Made by a program: the position numbers and the translations under genes
From: Trebouxia sp. TZW2008
Taxonomy: Eukaryota; Chlorophyta; Trebouxiophyceae; Trebouxiales; Trebouxiaceae
Direction of reading: 5' to 3'
DNA: 64,000 bases
Assembly: GCA_002118135.1 (NCBI GenBank)
Contig: BDIU01000046.1
Span: forward strand, 6,577-70,576
Shown: one piece after another, positions 42,401 to 53,331 of the stretch
How the letters are laid out: the number at the start of each line of letters is the position of its first letter
Position numbering within the stretch: the stretch's first letter is position 1
The notes under the pieces: model-generated
The model's database searches: none
What the model saw: only the letters and a program-made list of their open reading frames with translations
What the model was told of the DNA's origin: nothing

Positions 42401-45400
42401 ATGGCGGCAGCTTGTCCCCAACAGCACTGAACATCTGCAGCGTAGAGAGTGTACAAAGGCAGACCCGTTCCATGGCAGCAGCTTGTCCTTAACAGCATTG
42501 AACATCTGCAGGAGAGTGCATACACAAAGGCAGACCTGTTCCATGGCAGCAGCTCCAATCAGGTCAGCCCGACGCATCTTGAGGTTGTCCACAGCAGCCT
42601 GCTCGCTGTTGGCATTGCGTTTGATGGCCGCCCCTTGCTGGTTGTGCTTTGTTGCGGCCTTCTTCAGCTCCTTGATCTGAGTCTCCAGATCTTGAGTCTG
42701 CCGTTGCAGCTCTTGCACTTCACGATTCTGCAGACACAGACCCACAGCATGACCAGATTGTCAGAACACGCATGTGCCTGTGCAGCAACACACTGTGAGC
42801 TGTCCTGCGTCATGTGTTGACTTGCTGCTTGTGCTTCGCTGCTGCCTTCTTCAAAGCTCCTTGATCTGAGTCTCCAGATCTTGAGTCTGCCGTCGCAGCT
42901 CTTGCACTTCACAATTCTGCAGACACAGACCAGATGGTGGGAACACAAATGAGCAGCAGCATAATGTGCGATGTCCTGCATCTTGTACTGATTTGATACT
43001 TGCTGGTGTGCTTCGATGCTGCCTTCTTCAGCTCCTTGATCTGGGTTTCCAGATCTTGAGTCTGCTGCTGTGACTCTTGCAAGTCATGGCTCTGCAGACA
43101 CAGACCAGATCAAGGAAACATTTGTGTGCAGCAACATAATGTGAGATGCGCTGCGTCACATGTTGACTTGATATGTGCCATTTATGCTTCTGAGCTGCCT
43201 TTCTCAGGTCCTCAATCTGAGTCTGCAGATCTTGAGTCTGTCGCTGCAGCCTTTGCAACTCACAATTCTGCACACGCAAGCCCAATCATCAGCTTCTTGG
43301 GACACCCACATGCAACTGCAGCAAGGTTGCAGTGCCATGCAGACTTGTGATGTACAGATAGCCACTGGCGGATGCAGACTAAACGAGTCAAGTCTTGGAA
43401 CCTAAACAGGAGGCTACAACTGATGCAAAGCTGCTGTATAGCTTCATTGGCACCACTGTGCTTGTTTGGCACTACTAATTGGCACTCTGCTTGCAGCAGA
43501 TGTTGCACGCAAGCAGTAGCGCTTACCTTGGCTTCAAGGTCAGCTTCTTGATTCTGCCTGGCTTGCCTGCCAGCTGCTTCCTCTTCCTCCAGCTTGGCCA
43601 GCTTGGCCTTCAGGTCAGCCACCTCCTTCTCCTGCTCTTTCACCTTCTTGCCTGCACCAAATTACCACAATCCACAACACAACAGAGAAATTTTATTGGC
43701 TGTGTATGATGCATTTTCCTGAGCTGAACTTGGCAGGGATGCAAAACAAGAGTGACACTGCAGCAAGACGACTGCCTCTCAGCCTCACTTTACTTGCATG
43801 ATGAACGGGGTGAGGTCCTGATGAGGTGCTTACAGAGGCAGGACTGGCGTAGTCATTGGCATGCAATGTCCAGACTGAATTGGAAAAGCAATTCAGCAGT
43901 GGCTAATCTTTTACAGCAGAATTTGCAGTACAGCAAAGTCTCTTTGTAAGGACACTCGATGTAAGGACCTTCTTGATGTAAGGACCATACAGCTGGAAAC
44001 CAAGCACTGCATTCTGACTACAATGTTACTTCTGAGTAAGGACCATTTGATATAATGACATTTTCCTTGGTGCCCAATGCAGTCGTGATGAAGAGAAACT
44101 ACTTTAGCAGCATACCTGCATCATTGCTCTGTTCATAAGCAATGGCCTGCTTGATTTTGGAGGCCTGGGCACTCAAATTCAGCTTCTGCCCATTGAACTT
44201 TTCAACCCTTTGCATGCCCCCCTCCAGATGCTCCCTCACACTGCTGACGCCAAGCTGCATTTGACAAGCAGACCACATTTAAGGTGATTGCAGCAGGCTC
44301 ATGGGTTTACAATGGGTTGGGATAGATACAGGTTGATATGCTGTTGCAGTGCTGACCTCATTGTCTGCACACCTTTGGGTGCAAAGATAAGTCTGCTGCA
44401 TGGCCTACAGAAACAGGGTGAGGCATACCTGTTACCAACCTGATGTTCGCACAGGCACAGGTGTCAAATCAAACAAATCAATCAGCAGGCCAAGTAGACA
44501 CAGCCAGTGTTCTTGAATTGCAGGTGTGTATTCTGCCCAAAACCTGTGCTTGAATGCAAGCGATGTAGCTGGCATCGCCGGTGATGTAAGGCACTGCTGT
44601 GACAGGAGCGTCCAGCCATCTTCTTTGTGAGCGTTGTTTGCACAGTGCAGTAATATGTGCCCAAAAATGCTTGAGAGAGGGCATATGTGAAGAGTGCTGA
44701 CTGAGGGAAGTCGGAGTCAGAGCATCTGATCAAATTGACTGATGAGTTCAGCACAGACTGCAGAAAGCATTGCTTCTGATGCCATGCACATAAGGCACTT
44801 ACATGTAACAGTTGCCCAAGTGTACTTTGACCTCACCTGCTTGCTGATGAGGCCATACATCAAGCCTTTGACAGCATTGATCTGCTTCTGCTTCAATGCA
44901 CTACAGACATCACAACACAACAGGTGCCAAACTGGTTTTGACCTGACCTGCTTGCTGATTGGGCCGTACATGGAGTCCTTGACAGCATTGATCTGCTTCT
45001 CCATAGCAGTCATGTCTGCCTGCCGCTTGTTGATTGCTTTGTTCAGGTCAGCAAGCCCAGGAGCTCGCTGTTGTGCCTCCTTTGTCAAACTAGCAATCTG
45101 CACAGCAATCCAAATGTTGTCACTACATCTTGCCTTTGCTGCGACACACGCTTAGCTTTTCTCACTGTTGAGTAAAAGCATGTTTTGCTGTCATCATAGT
45201 AGTCCCTGCATTGTTGCTGGTCATGCAGGACAGCCTGGCGCTTTGCGATTGCCTTGATCAGGTCAACAAGGCCTGAAGCTCACTATTTATCATCATCATC
45301 AATCATCACATCATCATCATCATCATCATTCAGATCATTTCATCATCATTCATCATATCATACCATATCATATCATCATTCATCAATTCTGAATTTGGAG

Positions 45401-48400
45401 CAGTCTTACCCTTCAATCTATACCCTACTGCAGGGCAAGGAGTTCAAGGTACGGGGCACAAGAAAGCTTGAATAGTATGGCTTGCAAAAGCAGGGCCACT
45501 GACCTCAGCGTCAGTCTTCTGCTGCTTCTCAAGGGTGGCTTTCATGTCCAGATCAAGGTACTCTGCAGCCTTCTCCATGCCCTGGACCTCAGCAGCCAGC
45601 CGCTCCTCTTCTTGCCGGCAGTCGCGCTCATTAGGCAGCGCATCCAGCTGTCGCTGATGGTCTGCCACTTCCTGTACAACAGCAGTGATGATGGAGAAAC
45701 ACAGTAGGAATGATGTTGGTCATACCAAGTACAGAAGAATGATAACAATTACCAGCATGATTAAGAAACACAGCAGAAATGATGATTGCTGATACCAAGT
45801 ACAAAAGAGTGACATCAATAATCAGCATGATCAAGAAACACAGTAGGAATCATGATTGGTGATACCAAGTACAACAAATGACAACAATAACCAGCATGAT
45901 TAAGACACTCATGGTACTATTGACCATTCTCATACGTTTCATCACAAGCGCTGGGTGTGTGTGGTCCCAAACCTGTATACACAAGCATAGGTTGTCTGTT
46001 CTTCCCTTGACAATGTGTTGTTTGCAGCTCTGTGCACAAATGGCTTGATTGAGGTCAAAACGCAGGCCAAGGCTCTGGCTGCATAGGGCTGCAGTGACAG
46101 CCTCTAATGTCTCCTTGTTTGGCCAACATTGGCGGTCTAATTGACAGCATCAGCCACAATGGGTTGCATGCAAGCTTAAATTGCAGCACTGGCCTGCCAC
46201 AACACATGTGGTTGAGAATCACAGCATGAGCAGCTGCATGACTTGGTGCCTGCACCCAGAATACAACAGAAAGACAACATCTTGTGCAGGATCACAGCAG
46301 GGCTGCAGTACCTTCTTCAGGGTGTCATATTCCTTGTCACCCCAGCGCTGTGCTCTACCAGCAAGGTTGCCAGCCATGCCTCCAGTGATGGTCCCAGCCT
46401 TTGCAAACAAGGTGCCGTCCAGGGTGGCCACCTTATGCCTCTCAGCCCCCTGACCCCATGACAGCTGCTTGCCCTCTGCCATTGTGTCACACACCAGGGT
46501 GTTCCTGCAAATCAGCTAGCGTTGTGAGGTAAATTGGGTGCGGCCAATGTATCTGAATTGATTGCTGGGTCTATGATATGGATAGCATGGCTAGACTGTG
46601 CTTTGCCTGAGCAGAGCGCCTGTACATTTTGAGGTGGCAAGGCGCTGCTGGACAACTGACAGTACTGCTGCAGCAAGAGGGTACAAAGCAAAGTGTATCC
46701 GTCCTCACCCACAAACATATCTGAAAGCCCTGTCCAGGTGTGGCTCAAATTGCAGCAGGTCTATGACCAGCTCAGCGGTGCCTCCAAGCTGCCGCAGCCT
46801 GTCCTTGATGGCCTGAGCCTTGACTCAGGCCAGAGGAATGAACATCACAGAAGGGATAACAACAGGCAAGCAGCTCACCCACAGGCATGTCAAAAGCTTC
46901 TGTTCAAATGTGACTCATAATGCAGCAGGTCACTGAACAACTCAGCAGTGCCTCCAAGCTGCCGCAGCCCATCAGAATTGGGCTATGCTGTGAAGGCTGC
47001 ACAGACATAGGGTCTCGAGAGTGATGACAGCAGGCAAGCAACTCACCCACACACATATCTGAAAGCTCTGTCCAAGTGTGGCTCATACTGCAGCAGATCA
47101 ATGACCAGCTTAGCAGTGCCTCCAAGCTGCCGCAGCCTGTCCTGGATGGCCTGAGCCTTTACTGACGACAAAGGGATGAAGGTCAAGGGCTGCACCCGCT
47201 GCTCTGTCAGGAACTGAATGCATTCCTTTGCTGTCTTGTCATTGTCCACCACCACTGAGTCCATCTCCTTGCCAAGAGCAACTGTGACTGCCACGTTGTA
47301 CTTGCGCTGGCTGACTTTGGTCAGCTCTGTGACCTGCCCGTACACCCCTGCAAGCCAGGCCAGTGTCGGTGCAATTGCAGTGCTTGCTTTATACTCTCCT
47401 TTGTTTGCATGCTGGGCAGCTTGAAAGGCAAACCTCAATACTGACAGGAAGCGCTCCACTGTATAGGTGCCTGACTGTTTTGTTGTATTGTTGATTCTGG
47501 ACCCTGGAGCAGTCAAGGCTTGGGCAACATGATTGTGCCAGATGTCTTTGTAGCCACTGCTGACTAGACTGGAACAGATGGATTTGGCAGACCAGCTCAT
47601 ATTGGCAGCAAAAGCGGTCAACTCTCCCAAGCAACTGGTGCATGCAATGACTATGACCTGGAGCTGGCACATGCGCAAACACCAATAACGCTTGCTTTGG
47701 CTGATAGCTCTGTACAAACGACTTCTCAGACGCATCTTGACATGAATCAGAGGTTGAGACTGGTCTTCCAGTTGCTGAGTTAAAGTTCTGACAAGCTTTA
47801 GACTCAGAGATCGAGCTTGTTCTGAGTTGAAAGTCAGGACTAGCTTTGCATGTACATGTCTCGTGTACACCTAGTGGTGTACATGAGAGCAGGAAACAAA
47901 CCTGGAAACAGCCGCTTCAGATTGGACACAGCTTCATGGATCTTGCGATCCCTTTCGCTTTCTTTGCGGTCAGCTTTTGCCTCTGCCAGCGCTCCTTCAC
48001 AGTCATACACCTTCTTCTGCAGATGGTCTCTGTGCGCACTGCACACAAGAAGACCCAAGGCAGAGACTGAGTACTGCTGGTACACAGCTGGTTGTAAGCC
48101 CCAAGAGCCGTTTAACCAATTTGCAGGAAGAACAAGACTTAGTGCAAAGAAAGCAATCAGCCTAGCAAGACCCCATCACAAGCATGCTTCTCCAAATGGG
48201 CACTATGCGCACTGCATGCAATCCAAAGCAAGGCTTGAGAATCAAGCACACATTGCTAGTCATGCCGCAGAGGTACACTTGGTTTGACCTGCCAAAGCAA
48301 GGCATACGACACACGCTTGGCTTCTGTCACCAAGAGGTCCATCCAGTACAGCCAGGGGGGCGGTTCATCCAAAGAAGGCAGATTGCAGATGTGTGATTCA

Positions 48401-51400
48401 ATTGCTTTGCAATCAGCAAGAAAATTAGCTGTCTTGTAGAGCATCCCTTGAAGTGTCCTGATGCAGGTTGGGTTCATGCCAAAGCACTGGAATGGTGCAA
48501 ACAGAAGGGCAGAGGCATGAGCAGCAACCTACCCAGCCTTGCGATTAGCATCTGCTGCTGCCCCGCGCTCCTTCCTCTTCTCCCGCAGGCTGTTCTTGCC
48601 CTCATTGATGGTCATGACCAGCCCATCATGGTGCTTCTGAGTCCTCTCTTTGTCTTGCTCTGTACACAAATGTGCACATTGTGACCCACTATGCACAACA
48701 AACGGGAGGCGTCCTTGATGCCATATGCAAGCTGTGTACCAGCAGGAATGCATGATACACATTGCAGCAGTTGCATCTGGCTGTTGGGCTCTGCATGTGA
48801 GGCAGCATGCTTGTTAAGGACATGTCAGGTAGGGCATGAATATTCAGGATTTTGCATGACTGTGATTATAGTCAGGGCAATCAGTCAAATGGGATTGGGA
48901 CTCACCAAGCTGTGCAAGGCGCTCCTGCATTGCATCACTAGTGCTCTGCAGGTCCCGCAACGCCTCCTTGTCAGCCTGCAAAACCGACAGCTAACCTCAA
49001 TCTGAGAGACTGCTCAAAGTCAGCAGTGACAATATGCAAGAGCAGATGCCATACATGCAGATCAGGCTAAGAATTGTATGGATGACAGGTGACTTGCATA
49101 TGACTAACACCTGCAACTGCACTGAGGTAGCTGCCAACAGATCTGCCTTGCAACTGGCACACTGGCAGCAGTTGGAACAGTCACTGACGCATGATGACAG
49201 GGGGAACTGAATGCTGTACCCTGACAGCAGCAGCAGACTTGTGCCACATGGTGTCAGTACTGAAGTGCCTGATTGTGACAGCCTGTGGCTGCAGCCTTCT
49301 GCTTCTGAATGCATGACGTCTGATCAGCACATCCCATCACAATCTCAGAACCCTACTGGTTGATCTCATTCTATTCATTGCACTCGTTCCACAACAGCGT
49401 CAGCGCCTGTTTGGGTGCGTCTGCTGATGTGTTGTGTGGTACTAAGCATGTTCAGACAGTGTCAGCGCCTGAGTAGGCTGGGTCTGCTGACCTGCTGTGT
49501 TGTGGCAAGGGTGTTCAGCGCTGCCTTGTTCTTGCTTGTCTTGGCATTGGCTTCTGCCTCTAGCCTAGAGAACTCTGCCAGGGTATCCCCATGCAGCAGC
49601 AGCCCCTGCTCTTGCTGCTGTTGCATTTCCTGCTCTAGCTGGCTCTGAGCTGCAGACACATTGAAGCAAGCTTGATTGATTGATTGATACCTGTGCCCAA
49701 GCGAACCAAGGTAGGTATGCCTCACCCTGATTCTGTAGGCCATACAGCAGGCTCATTTTGTCATCCAAAGGTGTGCAGACGATGGGGCCAGCACCGCAAC
49801 TGCATATGAAAGAAGCAAGCTTGGGATTTTCAGTACTTATCATTGCTTGAGGGGTGTTCTGCTTTGGCACTCAGCCAGGGTGAAAGCATGCAGCAGCAAA
49901 TCCTGCTCTTGCGGCTGTTGCATCTCCTGCTCTAGCTGGCTTTGAGCTGCAGACACAGTGACACAGTCTTGGCTTTTCAACGCAGCGACACAATTTAGAA
50001 TCTTGACAACATGACAAAGTATTGGCTGTTCAAGCCTTGTCATTGCTCAGGTGCTGAGCCCTGTTACTCTGCCAGCAGGTCCCACAAAGCAGCAGCCCCT
50101 GTCTTGCTGCTGCTGCATCTCCTGATCCAGCTGGCTTTGAGCTGTAGCCACATTAAAACAAGCTTGACTTTTCAATACTTGTCATTGCTTGAGGGGTGGT
50201 TTGCTTTGGTACTCTGCCAGGATGTCTCCATGTAGCAGCAGGCCCTGCTCTTGCTGCTGCTGCATATCCTGCGCTAGCTGCCTTTGAGCTACATACACAT
50301 TGACAGAGTTGTCAGTTTTCAACGAAGCGATACAGTTTTGGGTTTTGACAACATAACACAGTGTTGGCTTTTCGAGCCTTGTCATTGCTCAAGGCATTTT
50401 GCTTTGGTACTCTGCCAGAGTATCTCCATGCAACAGCAGGCCCTCTGTTTGCTGCTGCTGCATCTCCTGCTCTAGCTTGCTCTGAGCTGCAGACACATTG
50501 ACACAGTCTTGGCTTTCATTTTGATCGGCTTGAGGGGTGCTGTGCCTTTGCATAGACCAGACGCCAGGGGGTTGCATGAGTCAGTATCTTCAGAACAGGG
50601 TCCGCTTGTACAAGTGTCGAGACTTGTGACACTTTCTGACCTGTTGAACCCTGCCCAGATGGACAGGTGGCCAGCAGAAGTGTTCAAGGCCAGGCAACGT
50701 AAGGGCAAAATTGGTGACTTCCTCGTCTAAGTTTCAGAGGAGGTCAGCAGCCAAGTGGGGCAAGCTTTGGCAACTGCTAGATAGGCAAGTTGATGTTGCA
50801 GCCTGCAAGACAACATTGCTTGCACAAACCAACATATGCGACACGCTCAACTAGCGTACAGTATGCCTTCTTGACACAGACTTTGTCTCATGTTTTGAGT
50901 GGGGATCGTAGCACGTGCTGCATTGTTGCTGCAGTATAATGTGCAATATTGCTGCAGTCTTACCTGCAGAGACCTTCTCAAAGTCTTCCTTGAGCTTGGC
51001 CACCTTGCTGTGCTGACTGGCTTGGGTTTTGTTTCGCTGCTCCAGCTCCTGTTCCCACAGCTTCAACTTCCTGCCTGTACGCTTGATGTCTTCTTTTAGG
51101 GACACTACTTCAGGGTTCTGCAACAATCCAAACATCAATCAGAGTATGTCATGACCAGCAGTCAGTGGGTCATCCATCGTGCCTGCTTGCTGCTAGCGTG
51201 ATTTCAGGAGTTCATTTGAATGCAGGGCCGCTTTCCATCAAAGCAGCAGTCTGGCATGCATTGCAGACATGGCATTAGCGGTTGTGTTGTTGCAGCACAA
51301 AAACACTGCAGCAATGCTGCCTCTCGATCACCATGGCACGGTGGTTCAGGTCAAGTAATTACTCTCTACTGCAACATCCAAAAAGAAGTTTGACAGTACT

Positions 51401-53049
51401 GATGAAATTTGGCCTGCCGGTGTTTTTGAGTGCCAGGAGGGACCTAGCACGATAGACAATTGCAATGAGCAGTGTAGGTTGTATTGAGTGAGACCCACTT
51501 TTTGGTCTGTCTCTGTGCGCTTGCGCTTCAGCTGTCTGTCCAGCTTCATGCGATCCAGGTGAATACCAGCCTGGACCTTGCGCTTAGCCTCTATCTCCTT
51601 GTCAGCAAGTATGCCTGTTCTAGCAGCAGCTTCCAGTGCCTTCTGCTCCTTGGACATGCGCTGCTGAGCTTTCTTCAGGTCTTGATCTATGTGGAACAGC
51701 TGCCACAGGAAGTAGGTGGACTTGAGTCCATCCTGCGGGTAACATTTGACATGTCAGCAACCTCTGACACATGAGCATGTCCTTACATGGCAGCATCTCA
51801 TAAGATGTGAGCAAGCTCTGGCATGTGAGCAGCCCCTGCCATGACAGCATCCCCTGACATGAGAGCAAGCCCCAGCATGAGAGCAGCCCCTGACATGTGA
51901 ATGAGGCTATAACATGTCAAGTGTTGACATGTTATAGCAGTCGAGCAAGCTCTGACATGTGAGCAGGCAGGCTGTCCAGTACTATGCTGAAATAGCCATA
52001 GAACTTGCTTGTATTAGTGCCAGGCTGCAAATGTCAGGTGTGTATGAGCACATGCGCTTGAACGAGCACAGAGCAGATATGGGAAGTCCTGCAGGAAAGT
52101 GAGATGGAGCAGTCAATGCAATGAGCTGCTGGGGCCATTGGACGTCAGCAGCCATGAAAGCGGAGGTCACACAGCAAAGTGAATCATGGTTTGCATTCTG
52201 CTGATGCTGTAGATACTGACCAGCTCCTGTTGCATCCTGACGTGTTTCTCAGCTTCATCTTTCTGCTCTTTCTTCTGCTTCTTCTCCTGAGTCACATTCT
52301 TTCTTTTGCTGAACAAAAAGCTGGTCTGCTCCTCAGCCTTCAGTTTCTGTTGCTCCAGCTGATGATACTCCTTACGGTATGTCTCTGATCCAGAAATATG
52401 CTCAAAGCGGTCTGTCAGGTCTTTGGGCGACATGGCAGCATAAGACTCTATGTCACCCTACAACACAAGTGTGTGCTGCTCACAGAACGTGTTGCTCTGA
52501 ACGTGTCTTGCAACACAACATAGATCTGGGTTTTATGACCGACAAAATGCATCACATGAAAGAAAGGTGCAGCTGCACCTGAAACACCAAGAAATTGCGG
52601 GCTTTGACCAGTATATTGTACTTCTTCAGCTGATTGTTGTAGCCATCCCACGATACTGTCTTGCTGTTCAGCTTGTACTGAGATTGGAAGGTGGCATCAG
52701 CAGAACTGCTGCTGGGCACGATGATCCTGCTGAAATGGGTTTCAACCCCATCAGCGCCCTCATACACCAGCTTCACCAGCCCTTTGCGCGGGCGGTCCTC
52801 AGCAGACTGACCTGCTGAGTTGCTGTACAGCAGTTCCTTGAGAGACCCCCTCAGTTGTGCTGTCTTGACGCCTAGTACAAAGCTGATAGCGTCCATCAGG
52901 TTGGACTTGCCGGACCCATTCGGCCCAATGACAGCCGTGAAGTTCTTAAACGGCCCAATGTTCTGGAAGCCACGGTACGACTTGAAGTTCTCGACCTCAA
53001 GCCGTACCACTCTTCCGGATACCTCCGTGCCATCTTCCTGCTCACCCAT
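39454..53049 (-). CDS. SMC1: Structural maintenance of chromosomes protein 1 (cohesin SMC1)
   Basis: An ATPase arm of cohesin. Exon 1 (53049-52579) has [20 protein letters not shown], the Walker [10 protein letters not shown] and [20 protein letters not shown]. Exon 2 (about 52456-52220) has [20 protein letters not shown], typical of SMC1. A K/E/Q-rich coiled coil follows over many exons (51730, 51120, 49650, 48975, 48660). The hinge is split: RLFPGLF (47905), [20 protein letters not shown] and [16 protein letters not shown] (47345-47220), [20 protein letters not shown] (near 47060), then [20 protein letters not shown] with [14 protein letters not shown] (46440-46310). The returning coil ends [13 protein letters not shown] (42030). 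The signature [15 protein letters not shown] is at 40290-40255. The last exon has the Walker [27 protein letters not shown] and a stop at 39454. ATPase motifs are intact. At least seven tandem exon-copy loci lie in its introns. Confidence 0.95.
40672..40880 (-). repeat. Duplicated SMC1 exon end (offset 113 bp)
   Basis: The exon end encoding [17 protein letters not shown] with donor (anchor TTGAAAATGCGGTCAATG at 40814) recurs at 40701 as TTGAAGATGCGGTCAATG. The copy has lost codons ([12 protein letters not shown]) and lies in the downstream intron with its own donor. Confidence 0.8.
41525..41615. repeat. Two-unit ~45-bp tandem repeat in an SMC1 intron
   Basis: TGGGCAGAAGCATAGCCAAT then TGCAGAGCCAG recurs about 45 bp later as TGGGCAGAGACATAGTAAAT then TGCAGAGCCAG. 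Not coding. Confidence 0.75.
42298..42560 (-). repeat. SMC1 exon end plus donor tandemly repeated four times at exactly 71 bp
   Basis: GCAGACCTGTTCC-type anchors lie at 42317, 42388, 42459 and 42530, three successive 71-bp steps. The innermost unit is the real exon end ([12 protein letters not shown] and donor GAACAG/GTCTGC), which joins in phase to IQLPRAKG in the next exon. Other units keep GGAACAG/GTC or GGAACGG/GTC donors and a CTGCAG acceptor-like site. As 71 is not a multiple of 3, use of a shifted donor would change the frame. Confidence 0.9.
42660..43285 (-). repeat. SMC1 coiled-coil exon start repeated four times at 176-188 bp
   Basis: CTTGATCTGAGTCTCCAGAT-type anchors lie at 42671, 42859, 43035 and 43211. 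Each unit retains a CTGCAG acceptor and begins [18 protein letters not shown] or close variants. The first (42671) continues into [20 protein letters not shown] and is the coding exon. The second has a 2-nt insertion giving a stop after IKEL. The third ([18 protein letters not shown]) and fourth ([18 protein letters not shown]) are open through KKAA/RKAA. Confidence 0.9.
43935..44095. repeat. Copy of the dispersed ~150-bp repeat family
   Basis: Among the clearest members: TTTGTAAGGACACTCGATGT, AAACCAAGCACTGCATTCTG, CTTCTGAGTAAGGACCATTT, CTTGGTGCCCAATGCAGTCG. It lies in an SMC1 intron. Confidence 0.75.
44830..45010 (-). repeat. Duplicated SMC1 exon end (offset 111 bp)
   Basis: [20 protein letters not shown] at about 45000-44945 recurs as [20 protein letters not shown] at about 44890-44835, each followed by GTC. 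The second has a shifted upstream frame and lies in the intron after the first. Confidence 0.88.
45285..45383. repeat. ATC/ATTC-rich microsatellite
   Basis: CATCATCATCATCATTCATC-type simple sequence over about 100 bp in an SMC1 intron. Confidence 0.9.
46700..47170 (-). repeat. SMC1 hinge exon end repeated three times at 168-170 bp
   Basis: CCTCCAAGCT anchors lie at 46781, 46951 and 47119. The outermost copy (47160-47045) is coding: [20 protein letters not shown] then [17 protein letters not shown] at the donor. The copy at 46820-46700 is still highly similar ([13 protein letters not shown]) and the middle one is the most diverged. All three retain GTG-containing donors after the FRYVxG equivalent. 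Confidence 0.9.
49555..50510 (-). repeat. SMC1 exon start repeated five times
   Basis: TGCTCTAGCT-type anchors lie at 49631, 49928, 50123, 50270 and 50468 (offsets 297, 195, 147 and 198 bp). Each copy encodes variants of [20 protein letters not shown] followed by HGDTLAEF and is preceded by a CTGCAG acceptor. Only the first runs on into [20 protein letters not shown], the conserved SMC1 coil, so it is the coding one. The others end in stops or drift after about 40 codons. Confidence 0.9.
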
Positions 53050-53331
53050 GCCTGTCGAAGGGGGGGGGGGTTTGAACGACCGCCTTACAGATCACAGCAG
53101 CATACGTCTCAGGCGATGCCTTTCACCCTGCTGTGACTCTGAAGGCGCGTCGTGACTCGGGCTCAAGCTGTCGGAAATTTGACAACGACATGCACAGCAG
53201 GCATAGCACAGCTCTCGGAAAAGTTGCTTCGTTTCTTTCCGTCAAACCTTGTCAAACTGCTGCGTTGACATCGTTTCCGGCATCGTCGAGACACAAGCTG
53301 TTATCGTCGCTGCGAAAGATCTGCTGATGAC
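53050..53331. promoter_or_regulatory. Divergent promoter region SMC1 / putative plastid protein
   Basis: Only 282 bp separate the two start codons, so both genes share this interval as 5' region. It contains a run of about 10 G near 53058-53067 directly upstream of the SMC1 start and is richer in CpG than the gene bodies. There is no clear TATA box. The assignment is positional. Confidence 0.5.

Noticed and set aside
42660..43285. The four SMC1 units as four genuine coiled-coil exons
   Set aside because: One unit has an in-frame stop and only one continues into conserved SMC1 sequence, so I treat the others as copies; this remains testable by cDNA.
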